From: Altererythrobacter sp. C41
Lineage (GTDB): Bacteria; Pseudomonadota; Alphaproteobacteria; Sphingomonadales; Sphingomonadaceae
Assembly: GCF_016803135.1 (NCBI RefSeq)
Contig: NZ_JAEVFE010000002.1
Span: forward strand, 574,267-638,266
Length of the DNA stretch: 64,000 bases
Direction: 5' to 3'
Positions 1 through 8,188 of the stretch are shown here, in pieces. The stretch's first letter is position 1. Each line of letters opens with the position of its first letter. Below the pieces are notes generated by a model. That model saw only the letters and a list, made by a program, of their open reading frames with translations, had not been told where the DNA came from and did not search any database. A program made the position numbers and the translations under genes.

Positions 1-55
1 TGCAACCGGCGAGGAGAAGCGCGGCGAGAGGGAGAATACGAGCGGTCACGAGCAT
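1..55 (-). CDS. 5' end of a lipoprotein gene, probably the outer-membrane factor of the exporter operon (partial)
   Basis: Only the first 18 codons lie inside the window. They read MLVTARILPLAALLLAGC, a hydrophobic signal peptide ending in a clear lipobox (LAGC). The ATG overlaps the stop of the upstream permease gene by one base (TGATG), so it is the sixth gene of the coupled operon. A lipoprotein at this place after HlyD, ATPase and two permease genes is most likely a NodT/TolC-type outer-membrane channel completing a tripartite exporter. That function is inferred from position; the body of the protein is not visible. Confidence 0.6.
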   Translation of the reverse strand, partial: MLVTARILPLAALLLAGC

Positions 56-1161
56 CACTCCATGCGGGCGCGGAACAGCCAGGCCGAGGCGGCCAGAGTC
101 GCGCAGGCGATCACGACGAGCGGCCAGAGCTGTTCGAGCACCTGCGCAGCAGGCATCGCCTTGAGGAACAGGCCCTGGACGAGGATCAGGAAATAGCGCG
201 CCGGGTCGGCGTAGGTGACGGTCTGGAGCCAGCCCGGCATGTTGTCGATCGGCGCCGCGTAGCCCGAGAGCAGGATCAGCGGCACGGTCGCGAGGAAGGA
301 GCCGAGGAACGCCTGCTGCTGGGTCGCGGAGGCGGCCGACACCAGCATGCCGACGCCGATCAGCGCGAGCAGATAGACCGCCAGCGCGAGGAAGAAGAGC
401 AGGTATGAGCCGGTGAATGGCACGCCGAACACCAGCGGCGCGATGATCAGATAGAGCGACCCGTTGAACATGCCGACCAGGAACGGCGGCACCATCTTGC
501 CGATCAGAATCTCGTGAACGCGCAAGGGCGAGACCATGAGCTGGTCGAACGTTCCGAGCTCCCGTTCGCGCGCCACGCTCTGCGAGGTGATGGCGATACC
601 CGCCACCGCGACGATGATCGCGACCAGGGAGGGGAGGGTGAACCAGATGTAGTCGAGGCCGGGATTGTACCAGTTGGTGACGACGGAGCCGGCCGTGCCC
701 GCCTCCGCCACTCGGCGCGGCAGCAATTCGGCCCCGTAGCCGCCGGCGATGGCGCTGAGATAGCCCGACACGATCTGTGCCGCGTTCGAACGCCGCCCGT
801 CCAGCACCACGCCGACCGTGGCCGGCTCGCCGCGCGTGACCCGGGCGTCAAAATCGGGGTCGAACACCAGCGCCGCGATCACCTCCTGCCCGTCGATCGC
901 CTGCTCGAGCTCGTCGATGGAGGACAGGCGGCGGATATCCCGGAAGTTGGAGCTGCCCGCGACCCGCGTCATGAACTCCGCCGCATGGACCCCGCCGGAA
1001 CGGTCAAGCACCCCCACATCGACGTTCTTCACGTCCAGGGTGGTCGCATAGGAGAAGATGAAGAGCTGCAACAGCGGCGGGACCACCAGCACGATGCGCG
1101 ACTTCGGATCGCGCAGCAGCGCCCACATCTCCTTGACGATCATGGCGTACAGGCGGCGCAT
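55..1161 (-). CDS. ABC-2 type exporter permease, second of two (YbhR-like)
   Basis: A 368-residue inner-membrane permease of an ABC-2 exporter. It starts MRRLYAMIVKEMWALLRDP, with one N-terminal membrane segment, a large periplasmic loop of about 150 residues, then five or so C-terminal segments. The conserved NPGLDYIWFTLPS stretch and the SVARERELGTFDQLMVSP motif are typical of the YhhJ/YbhR/YbhS family. The start overlaps the preceding permease stop by one base. The two permeases probably pair as a heterodimer driven by the tandem ATPase at 2279-4006. Confidence 0.93.
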   Translation of the reverse strand: MRRLYAMIVKEMWALLRDPKSRIVLVVPPLLQLFIFSYATTLDVKNVDVGVLDRSGGVHAAEFMTRVAGSSNFRDIRRLSSIDELEQAIDGQEVIAALVFDPDFDARVTRGEPATVGVVLDGRRSNAAQIVSGYLSAIAGGYGAELLPRRVAEAGTAGSVVTNWYNPGLDYIWFTLPSLVAIIVAVAGIAITSQSVARERELGTFDQLMVSPLRVHEILIGKMVPPFLVGMFNGSLYLIIAPLVFGVPFTGSYLLFFLALAVYLLALIGVGMLVSAASATQQQAFLGSFLATVPLILLSGYAAPIDNMPGWLQTVTYADPARYFLILVQGLFLKAMPAAQVLEQLWPLVVIACATLAASAWLFRARME

Positions 1162-2282
1162 CAATCGAGGCTCCGCTTCGTCACCCGGAAGGAGAGGAAG
1201 AAGAACAGCGCCCCGAAGCCCAGCATCACCGCGATGTTGGGCAGGATCAGGCCCCACAGGTCGCCGGCCAGGAACACCGTCTGCAGGGGCGGGATCAGAT
1301 AGCGCGCCGGCACCACGTAAGTCAGCGCCTGGATCGGCCAGGGCATCGAGGCGATCTCGTAGAGGAAGCCCGAAAGCAGGAACGTCGGCAGGAATGCGGT
1401 GAGCAGCGCGACCTGGCTGGCGACGAACTGGTTCTTGGTCGCTGCCGAGATGAACAGGCCGAGCCCCAGCGCAGGCATCAGGAACGCGGCCGCGATGGCG
1501 GCGAGCGCGAACGGCGATCCCCGGAACGGCACGCCGAACACGAACACTGCGATCAGCGTGCACAGCGTCATCGATCCGATGCCGAGCAGGAAGTAGGGCA
1601 CGACTTTGCTGGCGATGAATTCCGCCATCCGCATCGGCGTCGCCATCATCGCTTCCATCGTCCCGCGTTCCCATTCGCGCGCGACGACGAGAGCGGTCAG
1701 CAAGGTGCCGATCATCGTCATGACGATGGCGATCGAGCCGGGAACGAGGAAATAGCGGCTCTGCAGGCCCGGATTGTACCAGTAGCGGGGCGACAGGGAG
1801 ATCGGCGGCGCCGCCGCGCCCTGGCCCGTCTCCCCCGCCGTCCATGCCGCCCGCACGCCCTCGCCATAGGCGGCGGCGAAGTTGGCGGTGTTGGGCTGCG
1901 ATCCGTCGGTGACGATCTGGATCGGCGGCGGCTTGCCCGCGACCATGCCTTCGCCGAAGCCCTGCGGAATGACGATGATGGCGCGCGCGGTCCCGTCGAT
2001 CAGCGTATCGCGCACCTGGGCCACGCTGCGCGCCGGGATCACCTCGAAATAGTCCGAGTGGGCATAGGCGCTGGCCAGATCGAGCGCCTGCGCCGAACTG
2101 TCCTCCACCACCAGCGCGATCCGCGTGCGGGAGGAATCGAGCGACACCGCGTAGCCGAACAGGAACAGCAGGATCAGCGGCAGCAGGAAGGCGATCAGGA
2201 AAGTGGAGGGATCGCGCATGATCTGCGCGAATTCCTTGATCGACAGGGCGACCAGCCGGCGCCGGTCGAAGTTCGCGCTCAT
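1161..2282 (-). CDS. ABC-2 type exporter permease, first of two (YbhS-like)
   Basis: A 373-residue permease with the same plan as its downstream neighbour: N-terminal IKEFAQIMRDPSTF and one membrane segment, a periplasmic loop, then YWYNPGLQSRYFLVPG and AREWERGTMEAMMATPM before the C-terminal membrane segments. It is a diverged paralogue of the 55-1161 product. The ATG at 2282 overlaps the ATPase stop by four bases (ATGA), which supports this start and translational coupling. Expected partner: the YbhF-like double ATPase. The exported substrate cannot be read from the sequence. Confidence 0.93.
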   Translation of the reverse strand: MSANFDRRRLVALSIKEFAQIMRDPSTFLIAFLLPLILLFLFGYAVSLDSSRTRIALVVEDSSAQALDLASAYAHSDYFEVIPARSVAQVRDTLIDGTARAIIVIPQGFGEGMVAGKPPPIQIVTDGSQPNTANFAAAYGEGVRAAWTAGETGQGAAAPPISLSPRYWYNPGLQSRYFLVPGSIAIVMTMIGTLLTALVVAREWERGTMEAMMATPMRMAEFIASKVVPYFLLGIGSMTLCTLIAVFVFGVPFRGSPFALAAIAAAFLMPALGLGLFISAATKNQFVASQVALLTAFLPTFLLSGFLYEIASMPWPIQALTYVVPARYLIPPLQTVFLAGDLWGLILPNIAVMLGFGALFFFLSFRVTKRSLD

Positions 2283-4006
2283 GCCGCCGCCTCCAGCTCG
2301 CGCGCCCGGTCGCTGTCCTCGATCAGGGCGATGAAGGCGTCCTCCATCGTCGGGTCCGCTGCGCCGGAAAGCTCCGCTGCCCTGGCCTTCAGCGCGTCGG
2401 GCGTGCCGCTGGCGATCTGCTCCGCGCGATAGATCAGCGTGACCTCGTCGCAGTATTCGGCCTCGTCCATGAAGTGCGTGGTGACGAGCACGGTCACGCC
2501 CTTTTCGACCAGACCGTTGATATGGGTCCAGAATTCGCGCCGCGTCACCGGGTCGACGCCCGAGGTCGGCTCGTCGAGGAACAGCACCGGCGGCTCGTGC
2601 AGCACCGCGCAGGCGAGCGCGAGGCGCTGCTTGAAGCCGAGGGGGAGCGTGCCGGCGTTGACGTTCATCCGCTCGCCGAGCTCGAAGATCTCGGCCATCG
2701 CCTCGATGGCGCGCGCGCCTTCCTGCCGGCCGAGGCCGTAGGCGCCGGCGAAGAAGTCGAGATTCTGCCGCACCGACAAGTCGCCGTAGAGCGAGAACTT
2801 CTGCGCCATATAGCCGAGTGATGCTCGCGCGTCGGCGGCCGCGCGGCGCAAGTCGTTTCCGGCCACGGCGCCGGTCCCCTCGCTGGGCGTCAGCAGGCCG
2901 CACAACATCTTGAAGGTGGTCGACTTGCCCGCGCCATTGGGACCGAGCAGACCGAAGATCTGCCCGCGCGGGATCGAGAAGTTCATGTCGCGCGCTGCGG
3001 TGAAGTCGCCGAAGCGGCGGGTCAGCCCGTGCGCCTCGATCATCGGCGCGTCGCTGGGCGGGATCTCGCGATAGCGTGCGGCGAGCGCGCTCGTGCCGCG
3101 CGGCCCGCCGCCCAGCCGTTCGATGAAGCCGTCCTCGAAGCGCGGGCCGGCCGGCTCGACCCGGGTGTTCGGCCCGGCGTCGAACATGGCGGCATCGGGA
3201 ACCTCGCGGCCGTCGCGGATCAAAAGCCGCACGGAGCGTCCCTGGATGGTCCCGTCGATCACGTCCTCGCGGTCGAGCGCCTCGGTCAGGAACCGCCGCC
3301 GCCGGGCCTCGAACCCGCTCACCCGGATCACGCGGCCGGCGACCGGGCCGGTCAGGTCGCCCGGCGGCCCTTCGAACAGCAACTTGCCTTCGCTCAGCAG
3401 GTAGACGGTGTCGCACTTCTCGGCCTCGTCGAGATAGGCGGTCGACCACAGCACGCCGATGCCTTCGCCCGTAAGCTCGCCCACCATGGCCCAGAGCTCG
3501 CGGCGCGAGATCGGGTCCACCCCGACACCCGGCTCGTCGAGCAGGAGCAGCCTGGGCGTCTTCACCAGCGCGCAGGCAAGGCCGAGCTTCTGCTTCATGC
3601 CGCCCGAGAGCTTGCCGGCGAGGCGGGCCTGAAACCGCTTGAGGTCGGTGAAATCCAGCAGCCGCTCGAACACCGCTTGCCGCTCGCCGCGCGGCAGACC
3701 GCGCAGTTCGGCGTAGAGCGTCAGGTTCTCGGCGACCGTCAGATCCTCGTAGAGGCCGAAGCGCTGCGGCATGTAGCCGAGATCGTCGAGCGCGGCGCCG
3801 GGCGGCCCGCCGAGCACCGCGATCTCGCCCTCGTCGGCCTTCATCAGCCCGGCGAGGATGCGGATCAGTGTGGTCTTGCCCGCGCCGTCGGGGCCGAGCA
3901 GCCCCGTGATCCGGCCCGGCCCGACATCGATCGCCACGCCATCGAGCGCCGTCACGCCTTCGAAGCGCTTGGCCACCCCCTTCGCGCTGGCGACGGCGGC
4001 GCTCAC
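2279..4006 (-). CDS. ABC exporter ATPase with two fused nucleotide-binding domains (YbhF-like)
   Basis: A 575-residue protein with two complete ATP-binding cassettes. The first has Walker A GPDGAGKTT (about residue 40), signature LSGGMKQKLGLA and Walker B LLLLDEPGVGVDP. The second has GPNGAGKST (about residue 355), a divergent signature LPLGFKQRLALA and LFLDEPTSGVDP. The order and length match the YbhF family, where one polypeptide supplies both ATPase sites. The start is a GTG at 4006, five bases after the HlyD stop. The weakly canonical second signature (LPLG for LSGG) is also common in this family. Confidence 0.95.
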   Translation of the reverse strand: MSAAVASAKGVAKRFEGVTALDGVAIDVGPGRITGLLGPDGAGKTTLIRILAGLMKADEGEIAVLGGPPGAALDDLGYMPQRFGLYEDLTVAENLTLYAELRGLPRGERQAVFERLLDFTDLKRFQARLAGKLSGGMKQKLGLACALVKTPRLLLLDEPGVGVDPISRRELWAMVGELTGEGIGVLWSTAYLDEAEKCDTVYLLSEGKLLFEGPPGDLTGPVAGRVIRVSGFEARRRRFLTEALDREDVIDGTIQGRSVRLLIRDGREVPDAAMFDAGPNTRVEPAGPRFEDGFIERLGGGPRGTSALAARYREIPPSDAPMIEAHGLTRRFGDFTAARDMNFSIPRGQIFGLLGPNGAGKSTTFKMLCGLLTPSEGTGAVAGNDLRRAAADARASLGYMAQKFSLYGDLSVRQNLDFFAGAYGLGRQEGARAIEAMAEIFELGERMNVNAGTLPLGFKQRLALACAVLHEPPVLFLDEPTSGVDPVTRREFWTHINGLVEKGVTVLVTTHFMDEAEYCDEVTLIYRAEQIASGTPDALKARAAELSGAADPTMEDAFIALIEDSDRARELEAAA

Positions 4007-4010
4007 CGGA

Positions 4011-5015
4011 TCAGTCCTCCGCAGCGGGGGTGGTGGGGATGGTCACCGTCACCGGCTGGCCTTGTCGCAGCGCGTCGTCGGCGTCCTCGACATTGATGCG
4101 CAGGCGGTAGACGAGGTCGGTGCGCAGGTCCTCGGTCTCGACCGACTTGGGCGTGAACTCGCTGCGCGGCGAGACGTAGCCGATCGTGCCGCGATAGGCC
4201 TTCGGATTGCCGTCGGCCTTGATTGTCACGCGCATGCCCGGTCGCACCCGGCTGAGGTCCGGCTCGCCGACATAGGCGCGGACGCGCAAGGGCCGGTCGA
4301 TCGACAGTGTGAGCACCGTCTCGCCCGGCTGGACGATCGCGCCGGGTTCGCGTGCGCGGGTGACGACGGTGCCGTCGACCGACGCGGTCAGGACCCCGTC
4401 CCCGCGGTCGACAGATGCGCTCTGGCGCGCCGCGCGGGCCGCGGCGACCTGGGCGCCAGCGGCGCGGATGTCCTCCGCGCGGGCGCCATCCTGTGCGAGC
4501 GAGAGCGCCTGGCGTGCCTCGGCCATCTGGGCCCGCGCCCGGTCGCGGGCGGCGACGGTCTGGGCCCACACGGCCGCGCTGATCGCGCCGGGCTCGACGA
4601 GCGGTTGGCGCCGCGCATAGTCGCGTTCGGCGTTGACGAGAGCGGCCTGCGCTGCGGCGAGCTGCGCGCGGGTCTGCGCGATTTCCTGCGGCCTGCTGCC
4701 GTTGGTCAGACGAGCCAGTTCGGCCTCGGCCCGGGCGACGTCGGCATCGGCGCGCGCGATCTGCGCATCGAGGCTCGCGGTGTCGAGCGCTGCGAGGCGC
4801 TGCCCGCGTTTGACCTTTGCCCCTTCCTCGACCGCGATGCTGTCGATCCGGCCGGGGACGCGGAAGGCCAGATCGACCTCGCGCACGTCGACGTTGCCGT
4901 AGAGCGTCAGCGTTTCGTCGCGGTCGCTTCCCAACAGGCCGAACCCGCGGGTTGCGACGGCGACGGCAACGAGGACGAGAAGCGCTGCAATGGCGATGAG
5001 GCGGCGGCGGTTCAT
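4011..5015 (-). CDS. HlyD-family periplasmic adaptor of the exporter (YbhG-like)
   Basis: A 334-residue membrane-fusion protein. One N-terminal membrane anchor (LIAIAALLVLVAVAVA) is followed by a first lipoyl half (VEEGAKVKRGQRLAALD), a long coiled-coil hairpin rich in Ala, Arg and Gln (about residues 75-190), the second lipoyl half (REPGAIVQPGETVLTL) and a beta-barrel domain. Length is close to E. coli YbhG (about 330). It bridges the inner-membrane ABC transporter to an outer-membrane channel. Its ATG overlaps the tetR stop by four bases (ATGA), so it is coupled to the regulator. Confidence 0.94.
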   Translation of the reverse strand: MNRRRLIAIAALLVLVAVAVATRGFGLLGSDRDETLTLYGNVDVREVDLAFRVPGRIDSIAVEEGAKVKRGQRLAALDTASLDAQIARADADVARAEAELARLTNGSRPQEIAQTRAQLAAAQAALVNAERDYARRQPLVEPGAISAAVWAQTVAARDRARAQMAEARQALSLAQDGARAEDIRAAGAQVAAARAARQSASVDRGDGVLTASVDGTVVTRAREPGAIVQPGETVLTLSIDRPLRVRAYVGEPDLSRVRPGMRVTIKADGNPKAYRGTIGYVSPRSEFTPKSVETEDLRTDLVYRLRINVEDADDALRQGQPVTVTIPTTPAAED

Positions 5016-5632
5016 ATAGGTTCCTCCCGCAGGATGGCGAGCAGATTGCTGCGCAGACGGGCCCGCAGCAGGGCGGCGACCCCGTCATCGATCGTCTCCA
5101 CGCCGATGACGCGGCAGACGGTGGCGCGGCCGGCGCGCAGGATCATCGTCTGGCCGAACATCACGATGGCAGTCGCGCGTGCCTCGCGTTCCGACAGATC
5201 GGGCCGGGCGAGGCGCAGCCACTCCACCACTTGTTCGGACATGCGGCGCATCACTCCGCCGTAGAGCCGCTCGAACGCCTCGGTCGGCTCCTGCTGTTCG
5301 CGCAAGATGAAACGGGCCCAGGGCGCCGATTCCGCACAGAGCATCATCAGGGCGAAGCTGTCGAAGAGGCCCAGCAGTGCGGCGATGGCGCCTTCGCGCG
5401 AACCGTCGGCCAGTTCGCGCATGCGTTCCACGGTGGGCGCCTGCATTTCCGCGATGCGCTGCGCGATATGGTCCGCGGCGGCCAGATAGAGTCCGTGCTT
5501 GCTGCCGAAGTGGTAGGTGATCGACGACATCGTGGTTCCGGCAGCCGCAGCGATCGCCCGGGTGCTCGCCCCTTCGAAGCCCTTGCGGCCGAACTGATCG
5601 ATAGCGGCTTCGAGAATCGAGGGCATGGCCAT
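5012..5632 (-). CDS. TetR/AcrR-family repressor of the exporter operon (CecR-like)
   Basis: A 206-residue regulator. The N-terminal helix-turn-helix is recognisable (GASTRAIAAAAGTTMSSITY, then HFGSKHGLY), followed by an all-helical ligand domain resembling the C-terminal domain of CecR/YbiH. It is the first gene of the operon, as cecR is in E. coli. Two in-frame starts exist, 5632 and 5626; an AAAAGGG lies in front of both, so the choice is uncertain. The ribosome-binding site falls in the edge of the 36-bp palindrome just upstream, so repressor binding there could shut off its own operon. Confidence 0.93.
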   Translation of the reverse strand: MAMPSILEAAIDQFGRKGFEGASTRAIAAAAGTTMSSITYHFGSKHGLYLAAADHIAQRIAEMQAPTVERMRELADGSREGAIAALLGLFDSFALMMLCAESAPWARFILREQQEPTEAFERLYGGVMRRMSEQVVEWLRLARPDLSEREARATAIVMFGQTMILRAGRATVCRVIGVETIDDGVAALLRARLRSNLLAILREEPI

Positions 5633-5635
5633 GAG

Positions 5636-5671
5636 CCCTTTTCTAGTTCGTTCGAACGAACTAGAAAAGGG
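5636..5671. promoter_or_regulatory. Perfect 36-bp palindrome, probable operator of the TetR-exporter operon
   Basis: Each 18-base arm is the exact reverse complement of the other; the left arm is CCCTTTTCTAGTTCGTTC and the centre is TTCGAA at 5651-5656. It lies three bases from the tetR start and covers its Shine-Dalgarno region. TetR-family proteins bind such symmetric sites as dimers. A terminator role is unlikely because there is no loop and no T-run. Confidence 0.75.
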
Positions 5672-5711
5672 TGAACCAGCCCGGGAGATATTTTCAGGTT
5701 GCTTGAAGGAG

Positions 5712-6557
5712 CTACCGTGCCTGCGCTGCGCGGCGATACTGGCGCGGGGTCATGCCGAAGCGCTCGTGGAAACGGGCGCTGAAGTGCGAGGGGCTTGAGA
5801 AGCCCAGGCCGTAGGCGATCTCCGACAGCGATGCGCCCGAGGTGGCGATCCGGCGCGCGGCGAGATGAAGGCGGTAGACCCGCGCATAATCGGTGAAGTT
5901 CATCCCGAAGACCCGCTTGAAACGGCGGGAGAAATAGGCGGGTGACAGGTTGCACGAGGCGGCGGCGTTCTCGAGCGAGATCGCGGCGGAGGGATCCCGC
6001 CTGAGTTGCTCTACCGCGGGCAGTAGTCGCTCCACCTGCGCCGTGTCGCTGGTGGCGTCGCTTCCTGCAACCTCCGGAGCTGCGGCGATCTGGCAGAGCA
6101 AGAGCTCGACGATGCGCCCGATCAGCGGATCGAACGGGTCCGTGGCGGCCACGTCGATCAGCCAGTCGCCCAGAACGTCGATGCGGCGGCGCGCGGCAGC
6201 GTCCGGCATGGCGCAGAAGGGCCGGTTCAGCCGCGACAGCGACGGTTGGTGCGCGAGGCTCTCGACGATGTAGGGGTCGATCTGGATCAGCGCCCAGTCC
6301 TTCCGGCCCGGCGCCAGAGCGAAGTCGTGGTGGCGCATGGAAGGCGAGAAGGCCACCGCACCGTCGCTCAGCGGATGCCGCCGGCCATCGGCGATGAAGG
6401 CGCCCTCCACGCGGCCGAACAGCACCAGTTCGCTGACGTCGTGGAAATGGAGGAACTGCCCCGACGCGGGCGCATCGACCGCCGAGACGACGCGCTCGGC
6501 AATCACGCTCGCGCCGAGTGGCAGCTCGACCGGCTCGCAGATAGGGCGGAGAGTCAT
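5712..6557 (-). CDS. AraC-family transcriptional regulator
   Basis: A 281-residue regulator with an N-terminal cupin-like sensing half (FLHFHDVSELVLFGRVEG near the start) and a C-terminal double helix-turn-helix domain: ISLENAAASCNLSPAYFSRR, then SLSEIAYGLGFSSPSHFSAR followed by FHERFGMTPRQYRR. It is divergent from the MFS gene at 6633 and probably controls that gene and the PhyH-amylase pair behind it. I chose the ATG at 6557 (MTLRPICEP); the frame is open to a TTG at 6632 that would abut the divergent gene. The effector is unknown; the neighbourhood suggests a sugar. Confidence 0.9.
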   Translation of the reverse strand: MTLRPICEPVELPLGASVIAERVVSAVDAPASGQFLHFHDVSELVLFGRVEGAFIADGRRHPLSDGAVAFSPSMRHHDFALAPGRKDWALIQIDPYIVESLAHQPSLSRLNRPFCAMPDAAARRRIDVLGDWLIDVAATDPFDPLIGRIVELLLCQIAAAPEVAGSDATSDTAQVERLLPAVEQLRRDPSAAISLENAAASCNLSPAYFSRRFKRVFGMNFTDYARVYRLHLAARRIATSGASLSEIAYGLGFSSPSHFSARFHERFGMTPRQYRRAAQAR

Positions 6558-6632
6558 GAGGGCAACAGGGTGATAGTTTTTCCCGTTGTGTGCAAGGCCC
6601 TGCTGATGTTGACGTGATCCCGAGAGGATCAA

Positions 6633-8165
6633 ATGCTCGACATCCAGCGCCGGCGGACGCCGTCATTCTATTTTCTGCTGACGCTTCCTGCCACCGCGAT
6701 GGGCTTCGCCCTGTCGGTGCAGATCTCGGTGCTGAGCTGGATTCTCGCGACGCAATACGGCCTCGACATTCACGAGATCGGTCTCGTCTGGGCGGCGGGT
6801 CCGATGGCGGGCATCATCGGGCAGGTCGCCATCGGGCTGATCAGCGACCGGCTATGGATCTGGAACGGACGGCGGCGGTTCTTCATCATCGTCGGCGGGG
6901 TGCTGGCGGCGCTGATGATCCTGGCGCTTCCCGCGATGGGGCTGATTTCCACCGCGCTGGGGCTGGAGAGCGTGATGGGCGTGGCGATCGCCGTCGCGCT
7001 GGCGCTCGATCTCGCGGTCAACGTCGGCTTCAATCCGACGCGCTCGATCATTGCCGACGTGACCGAAGCCGGCGGCGAGCGCTCGCGCGGCTATAGCTGG
7101 ATGCAGACGGTGTCGGGCAGTTTCAGTCTGCTCGCCTATGCGATCGGTGCTCTGCTCGGGAACATGGCGCTGATCTATTTCGCGGTGGGGCTCGTCCTGC
7201 TTTTCGCCGTCGTTCCCGCCCTGCTGATCGCGGAGCCGCGACCCGATGAGGCAACCGGCAGCCCGGCGGCGTCTGGCGACAAGGTGAGCTTTGCCGGCGT
7301 GATGCTGATGCTGTCGCCGCTTTGGGCGATCGCGATCTACGACGTCTACGCCATGGCCGTGCGTTTGGCGGGGACGACGCCTGCCGGTTACGGCGCGGAA
7401 ATCGCCTGTGCGGCGGCGACGGCGCTGCTCATCGGACATGCGCTGCTGTCCCGGTCCGACGGGAGCACGGTGCCCGAGTTCCGCAAGGTCCTCGCCGCGC
7501 ATTCGCTGAGCTGGATCGGCATCCAGTCGCTCTTCATCTATCTCGTGTCGTTCCTGCAGTACCGCATGCCTTCGCTCGATACGGATGGGCTGGGGCGGAC
7601 GGCCGCGCTCGCCTTCCTTGCACTCAACGCCGTGGCGGCGCTGGCGCCTGCGCTGCTTCTCGCGCCGCTCGCCCGCAGGTACCGCCGTACGCACGTCCAT
7701 GCCGGCGCACTGGCCTTGATGGCGGCGGCGTTCCTTGCGGCGTGGACGTTCGTGCGCGCCGAACCGCTGCTCTATGCGCTGATGGCCATCGCCGGCGTGG
7801 GCTGGGGCGCGATGGTGAGCATGCCCTTCGCGATCATGTCGGAGCGCGTCGACGGGCGCCGCATGGGCCTGTTCATGGGGCTGTTCAATCTGTCGGTCGT
7901 TCTGCCGCAGCTCGTCGCGAGCTTTGGCGTGGGCGCTTTCATGAGCCGGGTCGAGGACAAGGGAGCGCTATTCCTTGTTGGCGCGGTTGCGATCGGCCTC
8001 TCTGCGATCGCATGGCTGTTCCTTCGCCCGAGGCAGGCCGGGAACGAGGGAAGATCGACGCGGTTCGACAGCGGGGCGGCGCCGACCGGCGACATTCCCC
8101 TCTCCAGCCTCAAGGACAAATCCGCGATAGTTTATCCACCCAGCAGCAATAGTGTGACCGGCTGA
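6633..8165 (+). CDS. MFS sugar carrier of the SLC45/MalY-like type
   Basis: A 510-residue inner-membrane protein with about twelve hydrophobic segments. The family signature is in the first cytoplasmic loop (GLISDRLWIWNGRRRFF), and VGWGAMVSMPFAIMSERVDG with MGLFMGLFNLSVVLPQL marks the region around helices 10-11; both are typical of glycoside carriers related to sucrose/maltose transporters. GAGAGGA sits five bases before the ATG. First gene of the rightward AraC-adjacent run, 23 bases before the dioxygenase. A second, related carrier is at 22429-23931, so the locus has two probable importers. Confidence 0.9.
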   Translation: MLDIQRRRTPSFYFLLTLPATAMGFALSVQISVLSWILATQYGLDIHEIGLVWAAGPMAGIIGQVAIGLISDRLWIWNGRRRFFIIVGGVLAALMILALPAMGLISTALGLESVMGVAIAVALALDLAVNVGFNPTRSIIADVTEAGGERSRGYSWMQTVSGSFSLLAYAIGALLGNMALIYFAVGLVLLFAVVPALLIAEPRPDEATGSPAASGDKVSFAGVMLMLSPLWAIAIYDVYAMAVRLAGTTPAGYGAEIACAAATALLIGHALLSRSDGSTVPEFRKVLAAHSLSWIGIQSLFIYLVSFLQYRMPSLDTDGLGRTAALAFLALNAVAALAPALLLAPLARRYRRTHVHAGALALMAAAFLAAWTFVRAEPLLYALMAIAGVGWGAMVSMPFAIMSERVDGRRMGLFMGLFNLSVVLPQLVASFGVGAFMSRVEDKGALFLVGAVAIGLSAIAWLFLRPRQAGNEGRSTRFDSGAAPTGDIPLSSLKDKSAIVYPPSSNSVTG

Positions 8166-8188
8166 CGAGGCAAGACAGGCAGCTTATC

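Noticed and set aside
514..1302. Long antisense open frames across most genes (for example 514-1302, 12669-14678, 17274-18815, 39837-42584)
   Set aside because: They mirror real genes, are Arg/Ala/Gly/His-rich and hold no domain motifs; this is normal in high-GC DNA.
1161..4006. Large fused reading frames extending genes upstream (for example 1161-3449 and 55-1845)
   Set aside because: The extra N-terminal parts lie over neighbouring genes in other frames and lack motifs; starts were placed at overlaps or ribosome-binding sites instead.
5636..5671. Palindrome as an intrinsic terminator for the AraC gene
   Set aside because: It has no loop and no T-run on either strand and lies at the tetR start, so an operator explains it better.
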